From Ideonella_A intermedia_A (GTDB lineage: Bacteria > Pseudomonadota > Gammaproteobacteria > Burkholderiales > Burkholderiaceae_C): a DNA stretch of 64,000 bases. Below the pieces are notes generated by a model. The model searched no databases, was not told the DNA's origin, and saw nothing but the letters and a program-made list of their open reading frames with translations. Shown piece after piece: positions 26,772 to 35,376 of this stretch; position 1 is the first letter of the stretch, and each line of letters opens with the position of its first letter. The stretch covers positions 85,390 through 149,389 of the forward strand of contig CALRPU020000008.1 in the NCBI GenBank assembly GCA_943370175.1, in the 5' to 3' direction. Made by a program: the position numbers and the translations under genes.

Positions 26772-26800
26772 TTGACGATGTAACCAAGTTACACCAAAAT
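26772..26800 (+). promoter_or_regulatory. Promoter of edd-eda
   Basis: A -35 box TTGACG (26772-26777) and a -10 box CAAAAT (26795-26800) are separated by exactly 17 bases. The HexR-like palindrome fills most of the spacer. Transcription from here would begin near 26807, which rules out an ATG at 26799 as the edd start and supports the one at 26844. Confidence 0.65.
26779..26793. promoter_or_regulatory. HexR-like operator in the edd promoter
   Basis: TGTAAC-CAA-GTTACA is a perfect 15-bp inverted repeat that keeps the TGTA...TACA ends of the HexR consensus (TGTAATTAAATTACA). HexR is a KDPG-responsive repressor of edd/eda/zwf genes. Here it sits between the -35 and -10 boxes. No hexR gene is in the window. 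Confidence 0.65.
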
Positions 26801-26843
26801 GAATCCCTCGATTACACGCGGTGCTGCCCACCGCCACGCCGCC

Positions 26844-28661
26844 ATGAACCCGACCGTCCAGCACGTCACCGAGCGCATCCGGCAACGCAGCAGTTCCTTG
26901 CGCACGGCCTACCTCGCCCGGGTCCAGGCCCTGATCGACCGCCCTCGCGGGCCGGAACGCATGGGCTGTGCCAACGTCGCCCACGCCTTCGCGGCCTTGC
27001 CGGGCAACGACAAGTTCCGCGTCGTCGCCGAGAAGGCGCCCCACCTGGCGGTCGTCACCGCCTACAACGACATGCTGTCGGCCCACCAGCCCTACGAGGG
27101 CTTCCCGGCCGTGATCCGCGACGAGGCCCGCCGGCAGGGCGCCACGGTGCAGGTGGCTGGCGGCGTGCCCGCGATGTGCGACGGCGTCACCCAGGGTCTG
27201 CCGGGGATGGAGCTCAGCCTGTTTTCGCGCGACACCATCGCCATGGCCACGGCCATCGCGCTGACCCACGACGTGTTCGACGCCGCCCTGTTGCTGGGCG
27301 TGTGCGACAAGATCGTGCCCGGGCTGCTGATTGGTGCACTGCACTTCGGCCACCTGCCGTGCGTGTTCGTGCCGGCCGGGCCGATGAGCAGCGGCCTGTC
27401 GAACAACGCCAAGGCCAAGGTGCGCGAACAGTTCGCCCAGGGGTTGGTTGGCCGCGAGCAGCTGCTGGAAGCCGAGTCGGCGGCCTATCACGGCGCTGGC
27501 ACCTGCACCTTCTACGGCACGGCCAACAGCAACCAGATGCTGCTGGAAGCCATGGGCCTGCACGTGCCCGGCTCGGCCTTCGTGCACCCGCACGCCGAAC
27601 TGCGCGAGGGCCTGACCCGCGCGGCGGTGCAGCGCGCGCTGGCGCTGGCCAAGGGCCAGCCGGGCTTCATGCCCATCGGCCAGCTGGTCGACGAGCGCGT
27701 GATCGTCAACGCCATGGTCGCGCTGCTGTCCACCGGCGGCTCCACCAACCACCTGATCCACTGGGTGGCCGTGGCGCGCGCTGCCGGCATCCTGATCGAC
27801 TGGAGCGACTTTGCCGAGCTGTCGCACGTGGTGCCGCTGCTGGCGCGCGTCTACCCCAATGGCAGCGCCGACGTGAACCAGTTCCAGGCGGCCGGCGGGC
27901 CGGGCTTTGTGATGCGCGAGCTCATCGACGGCGGCCTGATGCACCGTGACGTGGCCACCGTCCACGGGGGCGACCTGCGTCGTCAGGCCGAGCTGCCGGC
28001 GCTCGGCGGCGGGCAGATCGTGTGGCACCCGGTCAACGCCGACACCGGCGACGACAGCGTGTTGCGCCCGCTGGCCCGGCCCTTCAGCCCCGAAGGCGGC
28101 CTGAAGTTGCTGACCGGCAACCTGGGGCGCTCGGTCATCAAGGTGTCCTCGGTGCCGGAGGACCGGCACGTCATCGAAGCGCCGGCCATCGTCTTTGACA
28201 CGCAAGAGGCGCTGCAGCAGGCCTTCAAGGCGGGCGAGCTGAACCGCGACTTCATCGCGGTGGTGCGTTTCCAGGGCCCGCGCTCCAATGGCATGCCCGA
28301 GTTGCACAAGCTGACGCCGCCGCTGGCGGTGCTGCAGGGCCAGGGCCACCGCGTGGCGCTGGTGACCGACGGGCGCATGAGCGGTGCCTCCGGCAAGGTG
28401 CCCGCGGCCATCCACGTCAGCCCCGAGGTGCTGGCCGGCGGGCCGCTGGGCAAAGTGCGCACCGGCGACATCTTGCGTCTGGATGCGGTGGCCGGCACGC
28501 TGAACGCCCTGGTCGACGCCGACGACTGGGCCGCCCGCCCGCAGTCCGAACTGCCGGACGTGCTGCGCTTGACCAACGCCCACGACCTGGGTCGTGACCT
28601 GTTCGGCGGCATGCGCCGCAATGTGCTCACGGCCGAAGAAGGCGCAGTCACGTGGCTGTGA
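26844..28661 (+). CDS. edd: 6-phosphogluconate dehydratase
   Basis: A 605-residue iron-sulphur dehydratase of the IlvD/Edd family, converting 6-phosphogluconate to KDPG in the Entner-Doudoroff pathway. Family blocks are VTAYNDMLSAHQPYEGFP, GGVPAMCDGVTQG (cluster Cys), LLLGVCDKIVPGLLIGAL, GAGTCTFYGTANSNQM (cluster Cys), and VTDGRMSGASGKVPAAIHV. ATG 26844 (MNPTVQHVTERI) fits the usual Edd N-terminus and length; the ATG at 26799 lies inside the -10 box. eda follows 58 bases later. Confidence 0.96.
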   Translation: MNPTVQHVTERIRQRSSSLRTAYLARVQALIDRPRGPERMGCANVAHAFAALPGNDKFRVVAEKAPHLAVVTAYNDMLSAHQPYEGFPAVIRDEARRQGATVQVAGGVPAMCDGVTQGLPGMELSLFSRDTIAMATAIALTHDVFDAALLLGVCDKIVPGLLIGALHFGHLPCVFVPAGPMSSGLSNNAKAKVREQFAQGLVGREQLLEAESAAYHGAGTCTFYGTANSNQMLLEAMGLHVPGSAFVHPHAELREGLTRAAVQRALALAKGQPGFMPIGQLVDERVIVNAMVALLSTGGSTNHLIHWVAVARAAGILIDWSDFAELSHVVPLLARVYPNGSADVNQFQAAGGPGFVMRELIDGGLMHRDVATVHGGDLRRQAELPALGGGQIVWHPVNADTGDDSVLRPLARPFSPEGGLKLLTGNLGRSVIKVSSVPEDRHVIEAPAIVFDTQEALQQAFKAGELNRDFIAVVRFQGPRSNGMPELHKLTPPLAVLQGQGHRVALVTDGRMSGASGKVPAAIHVSPEVLAGGPLGKVRTGDILRLDAVAGTLNALVDADDWAARPQSELPDVLRLTNAHDLGRDLFGGMRRNVLTAEEGAVTWL

Positions 28662-28719
28662 CCATGCCCGGTTGATCGACCCTGTCGACCCTTTCCAGAC
28701 CCCCGAACGGAGCCCTGCC

Positions 28720-29343
28720 ATGAGAACCCTGTCCCTCGCCGACCACGGCCCCGTGATCCCGGTCATCGTGATTCACCGCGTCGAGGACGCCGTGCCGCTG
28801 GCCGAAGCCCTCGTGGCCGGCGGCGTGAAGGTGCTGGAAATCACCTTGCGCACGCCCGTCGCGCTGAAGTGCATGGAGGCGATTGCCGGGGCGGTGCCCG
28901 AAGCCATCGTCGGCGCCGGCACGGTGCGCAGCCCCGGTGACGCGCGGGCCGCGCTGAACGCCGGCTGCCGTTTTGCAGTCAGCCCGGGCTACACCAGCGA
29001 GGTCGGGGCCGCCTGCCGCGACATCGGCTTGCCGCTCTTGCCCGGTGTGGCGACGGCCAGCGAGGTGATGCTGGCGCAGTCCGATGGCATGGACTTTCTG
29101 AAGTTCTTCCCGGCAACCGCGGCCGGTGGCATCCCGCTGCTCAAGGCCTGGGCCGGTCCCTTCACCGACGTCGTGTTCTGCCCGACCGGTGGCATCACCG
29201 TGCAGACCGCGCCGCAGTTTCTGGCCTTGCCCAACGTGAAGGTGTGCGGTGGCTCGTGGCTGACGCCACCCGAGCTGGTCGCCGCCAAGGACTGGGCCGG
29301 CATCACGCGGCTGGCCCGCGAGGCCAGCGCGTTGCGCGCCTGA
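28720..29343 (+). CDS. eda: KDPG aldolase (2-dehydro-3-deoxy-phosphogluconate aldolase)
   Basis: A 207-residue class I aldolase splitting KDPG into pyruvate and glyceraldehyde 3-phosphate. The catalytic Glu40 in GVKVLEITLRTP and the Schiff-base Lys128 in GMDFLKFFPA are present, with VGAGTVRSP and FCPTGGIT phosphate-binding loops. ATG 28720 is preceded by ACGGAG eight bases upstream. It completes the Entner-Doudoroff pair with edd and is likely co-transcribed from the same promoter. Confidence 0.96.
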   Translation: MRTLSLADHGPVIPVIVIHRVEDAVPLAEALVAGGVKVLEITLRTPVALKCMEAIAGAVPEAIVGAGTVRSPGDARAALNAGCRFAVSPGYTSEVGAACRDIGLPLLPGVATASEVMLAQSDGMDFLKFFPATAAGGIPLLKAWAGPFTDVVFCPTGGITVQTAPQFLALPNVKVCGGSWLTPPELVAAKDWAGITRLAREASALRA

Positions 29344-29403
29344 ATCCCGGCGCCGTCGAACCGGTCGCGGTGCCGCGGCGCCGCGCCCGGCCGGCGCCTT
29401 GCG

Positions 29404-29982
29404 TCAAGCCGGTGGCAGTCGCGCCAGCACCTCGATGCGGCCGCCCGGCGCGGCGCGCAACACCAGGCCTTCGCCGGACGTGGTGTTGGTGTCGACCAAG
29501 GCCGACAGCACGAACATGTGCGTGACCCACACCTCGAAGCGTCCCGGCTTGGCCTTGGCCTCGCTCAGCGCGGTGCGCAATTGCGCGAGGTGCGCCTCGT
29601 TGGTCGACTCGGTGTAACCGCGCGGCGAGCCCAGCGCGCTCCAGGCCTCTGCGCTGCCGAACGCGAGCTGCGCGGTGTCCACGCAGCGGCACCAGGGGCT
29701 GCTGCGCACGCGCGCCGGCACCAGACCTTTGGCCTTCAGCGCCGCGCCGATGCGGCGCGCCTGGTCGCGGCCCTCGTCGCTCAGGTTGCGCTGCGTCGCG
29801 CAGTTGCCCAGTTCGAAATTCGGTGGATCGAAGGTGCCCGGCGCCAGCGCGTGCCGCATCGCCAGCACCACGCCGCCCGTGCGCAGCAAGGCCAGGGCGT
29901 CGGGGTTGGCGGCCCGGCTGGCGGGCCAGGCCGTGGCGAGGCCGGCGGCGGCGCCAGCGACCATCAGGTGTCGTCGTTGCAT
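29404..29982 (-). CDS. Secreted histidine phosphatase family protein
   Basis: A 192-residue protein with a probable export signal (MQRRHLMVAGAAAGLATAW, ending near ASRAA; a twin Arg precedes the hydrophobic stretch, so Tat export is possible). The mature part holds LAMRHALAPG, with Arg-His but Ala in place of the usual Gly of RHG; then RNLSDEGRDQARRIGAAL and VRSSPWCRCVDTA, with the second Arg, and THMFVLSAL with the second His. This is the reduced histidine-phosphatase pattern seen in periplasmic members. ATG 29982 is preferred over an upstream TTG. Substrate unknown. Confidence 0.82.
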   Translation of the reverse strand: MQRRHLMVAGAAAGLATAWPASRAANPDALALLRTGGVVLAMRHALAPGTFDPPNFELGNCATQRNLSDEGRDQARRIGAALKAKGLVPARVRSSPWCRCVDTAQLAFGSAEAWSALGSPRGYTESTNEAHLAQLRTALSEAKAKPGRFEVWVTHMFVLSALVDTNTTSGEGLVLRAAPGGRIEVLARLPPA

Positions 29983-30084
29983 CAAGGTGGGCTCCAAGGC
30001 GGGGGTCTTTGGCGGGTGCCTGAACCCGACACCGCCTTCCAGCCGCGATGATGCAGAGCGACAGCAGCCCGTGCCCGCGCGGGG

Positions 30085-30660
30085 TCAAGCGACGCCGGTG
30101 TCCGCGTCGAAGATGAAGCAGGTGGTGGTGGCGTGGGCGTACAGCTTGCCGTCGGGTCCGACCAGCCGGCCTTCGGCGGTGGCCATGCGCCGGCCGACGT
30201 GGATGACTTCGCCGACGGCGCGCACCAGCGGCACCTTCACGCTCAAGGGCCGGGTGATGTTGATCTTCAGTTCAGCGGTCGTGTAGGCCTTGCCGGCGGC
30301 CAGCGTGGTGTGCACGGCGCAGCCCACCGCCGAATCGAGCAGCGTGGCGAACCAGCCGCCGTGCACCCCGCCCAGCGGGTTGTAGTGCTTGAACAGCGGG
30401 CGGCCCTGAAACACCGCCCGGCCGTGGCTGACCTCGATCAGCCCGAAGTCGAGGGTGTCGGCCATGGGCGGGTAGGGGATCTCGCCGGCCAGCATCAGCG
30501 CAAACACCTCCAGGCCGGTCTTGCCGGCCACTTGCGCCGGCCGGGCGACGCCGGCGGTGGACATCTGGCGTTGGCGCTGCTCGCCCTCGTGTTGCCAGCG
30601 GGCCAGCACGGCGTCGGGCGCGTCGGGGGAGATGAGCGTGGGCGTGGTCGATGCGGTCAT
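30085..30660 (-). CDS. PaaI-type hotdog thioesterase
   Basis: A 191-residue protein with a hotdog fold in its second half. HYNPLGGVHGGWFATLLDSA is the PaaI signature (the conserved Asp and the HGG turn), followed by TTAELKINITRPL and HVGRRMATAEGRL. These enzymes hydrolyse acyl- or aryl-CoA thioesters. It is divergent from a marR-MFS pair, with a perfect 20-bp palindrome in the 51-base gap; the MarR regulator therefore probably controls both sides. This suggests a link to aromatic acid CoA esters, which is inference. Confidence 0.9.
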   Translation of the reverse strand: MTASTTPTLISPDAPDAVLARWQHEGEQRQRQMSTAGVARPAQVAGKTGLEVFALMLAGEIPYPPMADTLDFGLIEVSHGRAVFQGRPLFKHYNPLGGVHGGWFATLLDSAVGCAVHTTLAAGKAYTTAELKINITRPLSVKVPLVRAVGEVIHVGRRMATAEGRLVGPDGKLYAHATTTCFIFDADTGVA

Positions 30661-30688
30661 GGCAGGGATGTTGAAGGTTGCAGTTGCA

Positions 30689-30708
30689 ATGATTGTAGCT
30701 ACAATCAT
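30689..30708. promoter_or_regulatory. 20-bp perfect palindrome, MarR operator candidate
   Basis: ATGATTGTAGCTACAATCAT is symmetric over all 20 bases. It occupies most of the 51-base gap between the divergent thioesterase and marR genes and ends four bases before the marR ATG. MarR dimers bind palindromes of this size in such gaps. Confidence 0.75.
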
Positions 30709-30711
30709 GAA

Positions 30712-31227
30712 ATGGCCAAGCCCACATCCAAGTCCATGCCCGAGCCCACGCCGAGGGGCTGCACCAACCTCAAGCTGCGCCAGCTCACCCGCCGCGTCAG
30801 CCAGCACTACGACCAGCGCATGGCCGCCGTCGGTCTGAAAACCACGCAGTACTCGTTGCTGTCCCACATCGACCGCCTGGGGCCGGTGCGGCCAGGTGAG
30901 CTGGCGGACGCGATGGAAATGGACGCGTCCACGCTGACGCGCAACCTGCAACCGTTGCAGGCCCAGGGCTGGGCGGTGATCGGCCCGGGCGCCGACGGCC
31001 GCAGCCGCCAGGTCAGCCTGACCGATGCCGGCCGCGCCAAGCGTGCCGACGCCCAGCGCGTGTGGAAGGCCGCGCAGCAGGCCCTGAACGAACGCCTGGG
31101 CCTGGCCAGCGTGGCCGCCCTGCACGCCCTGATCGACACCGCGATGGCGAGCCTGCACGCCACGGGCGACGCGCCCGACGGCGCAGCCGCCGCACTTCCT
31201 CCCAACGCTCACCGGAGCCCGCCATGA
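30712..31227 (+). CDS. MarR-family transcriptional regulator
   Basis: A 171-residue winged-helix regulator. The helix-turn-helix and wing are visible in LSHIDRLGPVRPGELADAM, DASTLTRNLQPLQAQGW and GPGADGRSRQVSLTDAGRAK. MarR proteins usually lose DNA affinity on binding small phenolic or aromatic ligands. Its stop overlaps the MFS transporter ATG (ATGA). It faces the thioesterase gene across the palindromic operator. The C-terminus is Ala/Pro-rich and shows no domain. Confidence 0.92.
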   Translation: MAKPTSKSMPEPTPRGCTNLKLRQLTRRVSQHYDQRMAAVGLKTTQYSLLSHIDRLGPVRPGELADAMEMDASTLTRNLQPLQAQGWAVIGPGADGRSRQVSLTDAGRAKRADAQRVWKAAQQALNERLGLASVAALHALIDTAMASLHATGDAPDGAAAALPPNAHRSPP

Positions 31228-32489
31228 CCGCCGCCACCACAAACCCCACGCGCGCCCCGCGCTCGGTCGCCATCGGGCTGGTCTTGCTGGCCGCGGCCGG
31301 CTGCTTTGCCGTCACCATGGGGGCGCGGCAGTCGATGGGCCTGTTCCTGGGCAACCTCAATACCCACACCGGCCTGGGCCTGGCCAGCATCAGCCTGGCT
31401 TTCGCTTTCGGGCAACTTTGGTGGGGCCTGACCCAGCCATTTGCCGGCATGGTGGCGGACCGACACGGCGCGGGGCGTGTGATCCTGACCGGGGTGGTGC
31501 TGGTCGCGCTGGGCACCGCGCTGATCCCGCTGATGACGACCACGCTGGGTCTGGTGTTCGCCATCGGGGTGCTCGCCGCGGGGGGTGCGGGCATGGCCGG
31601 GCCGTCGGTGATGATGGCCGCGACGACCCGCTTGATCCCCGCCGAGCGGCGCGGCATGGCCACCGGCATCGTCAACGCGGGCGGGTCCTTCGGGCAGTTC
31701 CTGTTCGCGCCGATCGCCCAGGGCATCAGCGCGGCCGCAGGCTGGGCGGCCGCGGTGCAAAGCCTCGCGTTCATCACGCTGCTGGCCTTGCCGGCCGCCT
31801 GGGTGTTGCGCGGCAACGCCCGCCACCTGGCTGCGCCGGCGCCGGGGGCCGCGGCCGGTGCGCGCGCCGAAACCACCCGCCAGGCGGTGGGCCGCGCGCT
31901 GGCCGATCCGAGCTTCCGATTGCTGTCGGCGGGCTTCTTCGTCTGCGGCTTCCACGTGGCCTTCATCGCCACCCACCTGCCCGGCGTGGTGGCGTCCTGC
32001 GGCTTGACGCCCGCCATCGGGGCCTGGGCGCTGGGCATCATCGGCCTGTTCAACATCGTCGGCAGCCTGGGCATGGGTTGGGCGCTGTCCTACCAGGGCG
32101 GGCGCTGGCGCATGAAGTCGCTGCTGTCGCTGGTCTACGCCACCCGCGCGGTGGCCGTGCTGGCCTTCTTGCTGGCGCCCAAGACCGAGTGGGTGATGCT
32201 GGTGTTCGCCGCGGTCATCGGCGTGACCTACCTGTCCACCGTGCCGCCCACTGCCGGGCTGGTGGCCAAGTTTTTCGGGCCCGCGCACATGGCCACCTTG
32301 TTCGGCCTGGTGATGCTGGCGCACCAGGTGGGCGGCTTTCTGGGCGCCTACCTGGGCGGCAAGGCCTTTGAATGGACCGGCAGCTACAACTGGATGTGGT
32401 ACGCCGACATGGTGCTGGCGGTGGGCGCGGCCCTGATCCACCTGCCCATCCGGGAGGCCCGCCGGCAGCCTGTCGGTGCGGCGGCTTGA
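31224..32489 (+). CDS. Major facilitator superfamily transporter
   Basis: A 421-residue inner-membrane transporter with about 12 hydrophobic segments. The loop 2-3 motif reads GMVADRHGAGRVILTG, a good match to the MFS A-motif. It ends with a short basic tail (REARRQPVG). It resembles the OFA/NarK-like branch with SMGLFLGNLNTHTGLG near the N-terminus. It is translationally coupled to marR, so it is likely an inducible exporter or importer for the regulator's ligand. Substrate not identifiable. Confidence 0.92.
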   Translation: MTAATTNPTRAPRSVAIGLVLLAAAGCFAVTMGARQSMGLFLGNLNTHTGLGLASISLAFAFGQLWWGLTQPFAGMVADRHGAGRVILTGVVLVALGTALIPLMTTTLGLVFAIGVLAAGGAGMAGPSVMMAATTRLIPAERRGMATGIVNAGGSFGQFLFAPIAQGISAAAGWAAAVQSLAFITLLALPAAWVLRGNARHLAAPAPGAAAGARAETTRQAVGRALADPSFRLLSAGFFVCGFHVAFIATHLPGVVASCGLTPAIGAWALGIIGLFNIVGSLGMGWALSYQGGRWRMKSLLSLVYATRAVAVLAFLLAPKTEWVMLVFAAVIGVTYLSTVPPTAGLVAKFFGPAHMATLFGLVMLAHQVGGFLGAYLGGKAFEWTGSYNWMWYADMVLAVGAALIHLPIREARRQPVGAAA

Positions 32490-32525
32490 GCGCTGCGCTC
32501 GCGGGCGCTGGGGCGGTGCGTCGGG

Positions 32526-33389
32526 TCAGCGCGTCGGCATGGTGTAGTTCAGCGCGGTGCGGCCGCCGTCGATGGTCAGCACGCTGCCAGTGAGGTAGCT
32601 GGCGGCCGGGCTGAGCAAAAAGGCCACGGCGTCGGCCACCTCGCCGGGCTCGCCCAGCCGCCCCAGCGGCGTGCGGCCCAGCACGCGCGCCCGGGCCTCG
32701 GCGCTGCCCATCACGGCGCGCACGGCGAGGTCGGTGGCGATGGTGCCCGGCGCCACGGCGTTCACGCGGACGCCCTGCGCCGCCAGGGCGACCGCCATCA
32801 CGCGCGTCAGCTGGTGCATGCCGCTCTTGCTGACGTTGTAGCCCGCCAGGTCGGGGCTGGCCAACAGGCCGCTGACCGAGCCCATGTTGACGATGGCGCC
32901 GCCGCCGCCGCCGTCGGCCGAACCAGGGCGGGCCACCATCGCCCGGGCCACGCGCTGGGCCACGCGGAAGGCGCCGCTGAGGTTGACGTCCAGCACGGCG
33001 CGCCAGTCCTCCTCCGCCATGTCCAGGAAGGGGGCGGCACGCACGATGCCGGCGTTGTTGACCAGACCGTCGATGCGGCCACCCCAGGCCAGCGTGGCGG
33101 CCACGGCGGCGTCCACGGCGGCGGGGTCGGCGACGTCGCAGGGCACGAACAGCGCGGGGGCGGGGTGGCCTCCTTCGCCGGTGCCGCTGTCGAGGCCGTC
33201 ACCCGGTGACCCCGCCTGCGCGGCCAGCGCTGCCACCACGGCTTCGCCGCGCGCCGCATCGACGTCCCACAAGGCGACGCGGGCGCGGCTCGCGGCGAGC
33301 TTGCGCACGCAGGCCTCGCCGATGCCCTGGGCCCCGCCCGTGACCACCACCACCTGAGCGTCGAAATTGAATTGAACCTGTGCCGCCAT
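32526..33389 (-). CDS. Short-chain dehydrogenase/reductase
   Basis: A 287-residue classical SDR. The cofactor loop is TGGAQGIGEA (17-26), DVAD and NNAG follow, and the catalytic residues are Ser in MGSVSG, Tyr and Lys in YNVSK. The C-terminal half (VNAVAPGTIATDL, LGEPGEVADAVAFLLSPAAS, TGSVLTIDGG) is typical. A Gly/Asp-rich insertion of about 20 residues (GSPGDGLDSGTGEGGHPAPA) precedes the DVAD strand, and a GGGGG run precedes the catalytic Ser strand. It converges with the MFS gene. Substrate unknown. Confidence 0.92.
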   Translation of the reverse strand: MAAQVQFNFDAQVVVVTGGAQGIGEACVRKLAASRARVALWDVDAARGEAVVAALAAQAGSPGDGLDSGTGEGGHPAPALFVPCDVADPAAVDAAVAATLAWGGRIDGLVNNAGIVRAAPFLDMAEEDWRAVLDVNLSGAFRVAQRVARAMVARPGSADGGGGGAIVNMGSVSGLLASPDLAGYNVSKSGMHQLTRVMAVALAAQGVRVNAVAPGTIATDLAVRAVMGSAEARARVLGRTPLGRLGEPGEVADAVAFLLSPAASYLTGSVLTIDGGRTALNYTMPTR

Positions 33390-33523
33390 GCCTTGCTCCC
33401 GTCGGTCGTCCAAGGGCTGCACGGCGGGGCGCGCCATGGAGCGCCATGACCCGCCCTCACGACCTGGCAGCGTGGCACGTGGCACGTGGCCGCAGCCCGG
33501 GCGCGCAGCCGCCCTGGGCCAGT

Positions 33524-35137
33524 TTAGCGACCGCGTCGCAGCGCGGCCGCGTCGGGCAGCGGCGCGTCGTCGCCCAGCCGGAACACCCGCACCGACTGCG
33601 CCACCGCCTCGGCCTGGCCCTGCAGCGAGGTGGCCGACGAGGCCAGCTCTTCGACCATTGCCGCGTTTTGCTGTGTGATGGTGTCAAGCTGGGTCACGGC
33701 CTCGTTGACCTGCGAGATGCCCAGCAGCTGTTCGCTGGCGCCGCCGTGGATTTCGGTGATCAACGTGCTGACGTTGCGGACCGCGTTGAGCGCGTGCGCC
33801 ATGGTCGCCTGTGCGGCCTGGGACTGCCGGGTGCCGGACGCCACCCGGGTGGCCGAGGCCTCGATCAGCTGCTTGATCTCCTTGGCCGCGCTGGCGCTGC
33901 GCTGGGCGAGGCTGCGCACTTCGCTGGCGACCACGGCGAACCCTCGGCCTTGTTCGCCGGCGCGGGCGGCTTCCACCGCGGCGTTCAAGGCCAGGATGTT
34001 GGTCTGGAAGGCGATGCCGTCGATGACCTGGATGATCTCGCCGATGCGCCGCGAGGACTCGCTGATTTCCTGCATCGTCGAGGTCACCAAGTGGACTTCG
34101 TCGCTGCTGCGCTGGGTGACCGCGCTGGCCTCGCCGGCAAGCTCGCTGACCTGGCGCGCCGACTCGGCGCTGTTGCGCACGGTGCCGGTGATCTGCTCCA
34201 TCGACGACGCGGTCTGCTCCAGGCTGCTGGCCTGAGACTCGGTGCGGCCCGACAGCTCCAGGTTGCCCTCGGCGATCTCGCGGGTCACGGCGCCCATTTT
34301 CTCGACCTCGTTGCGGGCGTCCCGCACGATGGACCGCACATTGACGCTGAGCTGGCTGAGCGCGCGCTGAAAGCGCCCGACCAAATCGCCGCGGTCAGAC
34401 TGCATCGCGTGGGTCAGGTCGCCGGCGGCGAGCTGGTTGGCAAAGCCGAGCAGGGCTTCCAGCGGCGTGACCGTGCGCGCGTGCAGCCATGCCGTGGCCA
34501 GCCCGGCCACCACGAGGGCGCCCGCCGCCGCGGCAGCGCCGCCGGCCAGCGTCGGCGCCGCGCCGCCGGCCCATGCGCCCAAGGCGCCGGCGACCACGGC
34601 CGTGGCGCCGGTGGCCAGGCCGATCTGCACCGTCATGCTGGGGCGCCGCAGGCGGCTCAGTGTGCCAAGCAGGCCGATGCGCTCGACCATGCCCTGGCGC
34701 AGGCGGTGCACCCGTTGGCCGGTCTCCTTCTCGGCGCGCATGGTGGCGTACAGCGCCTGCGCGGCCTCGATGCTCGGGCGGCTGGCTTCGGTGCGCACCG
34801 ACATGTAGCCCACCGGCCGGCCGTTGGCGCACAGTGGCGTCACATTGGCCATCACCCAGTAGTGGCTGCCGTCCTTTCGGCGGTTCTTGACCGGGGCCGA
34901 CCAAGGTTGGCCGCTGGCGATGGTCTCCCACATGTCGCGGAAGGCCTCTTCCGGCATGTCGGGGTGGCGAATCAGGTTGTGGGGCTGGCCGAGCAGTTCC
35001 TCGCGCGCGTAGCCGCTGACCGTCACGAACGAGGCGTTGCAGTAGGTGATCCGACCTTTCAGGTCGGTGGTCGACACCAGCGTTTCACCGCTCGGGAACG
35101 GGAATTCCGCGGCGGTGACGGGCAGGTTGACTCGCAT
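33524..35137 (-). CDS. PAS-domain methyl-accepting chemotaxis protein (Aer-like)
   Basis: A 537-residue chemoreceptor. Residues about 18-120 form a PAS domain (TDLKGRITYCNASFVTVSGY, HPDMPEEAFRDMWETI, KNRRKDGSHYWVMANVTP), which in Aer binds FAD and senses redox state. Two membrane segments lie at about 165-212, then a short HAMP-like region and a signalling domain with GEIIQVIDGIAFQTNILALN and AGEQGRGFAVVASEVRSLAQ. There is no periplasmic sensor domain and no C-terminal receptor-methylase pentapeptide. An FNR/Anr box lies 80 bases upstream, which fits aerotaxis. Confidence 0.93.
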   Translation of the reverse strand: MRVNLPVTAAEFPFPSGETLVSTTDLKGRITYCNASFVTVSGYAREELLGQPHNLIRHPDMPEEAFRDMWETIASGQPWSAPVKNRRKDGSHYWVMANVTPLCANGRPVGYMSVRTEASRPSIEAAQALYATMRAEKETGQRVHRLRQGMVERIGLLGTLSRLRRPSMTVQIGLATGATAVVAGALGAWAGGAAPTLAGGAAAAAGALVVAGLATAWLHARTVTPLEALLGFANQLAAGDLTHAMQSDRGDLVGRFQRALSQLSVNVRSIVRDARNEVEKMGAVTREIAEGNLELSGRTESQASSLEQTASSMEQITGTVRNSAESARQVSELAGEASAVTQRSSDEVHLVTSTMQEISESSRRIGEIIQVIDGIAFQTNILALNAAVEAARAGEQGRGFAVVASEVRSLAQRSASAAKEIKQLIEASATRVASGTRQSQAAQATMAHALNAVRNVSTLITEIHGGASEQLLGISQVNEAVTQLDTITQQNAAMVEELASSATSLQGQAEAVAQSVRVFRLGDDAPLPDAAALRRGR

Positions 35138-35217
35138 GGGCGTGATCTCCAGGAATGTGTCAGTTTCGACAGATCTGGCAATTTCTTGACCCGCGACGCC
35201 GCGGCCTCGCCTCGGTT

Positions 35218-35231
35218 TTGATCTGGATCAA
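35218..35231. promoter_or_regulatory. FNR/Anr box upstream of the Aer-like receptor
   Basis: TTGAT-CTGG-ATCAA is an exact FNR/Anr site, extended by a matching T/A pair on each side. Its centre is about 88 bases ahead of the receptor ATG and about 152 ahead of the divergent lipoprotein ATG. The remaining parts of this 239-base gap hold nothing else I recognise. Confidence 0.8.
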
Positions 35232-35376
35232 ACGCCATCGCCACGGCGGTCTGACGACAAACTCGACGCGACGCCATGGGCATCGGCCCGCCGCGTGAAC
35301 CGCGGCGCGGGGGCCGTGGTCACAATGCCGGTTTGCGGGCCGTGGCCCGTGCCTCAAGCAGTCCAGGAGGTGCCCG

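Noticed and set aside
26799..26843. Earlier ATG for edd adding 15 residues
   Set aside because: It lies within the -10 box of the inferred promoter, and the added residues do not match the Edd N-terminus.
33471..33490. TGGCACGTGGCACGTGG as a second sigma-54 promoter
   Set aside because: There is no TTGC at the required ten-base distance from the GG; it is a short tandem duplication.
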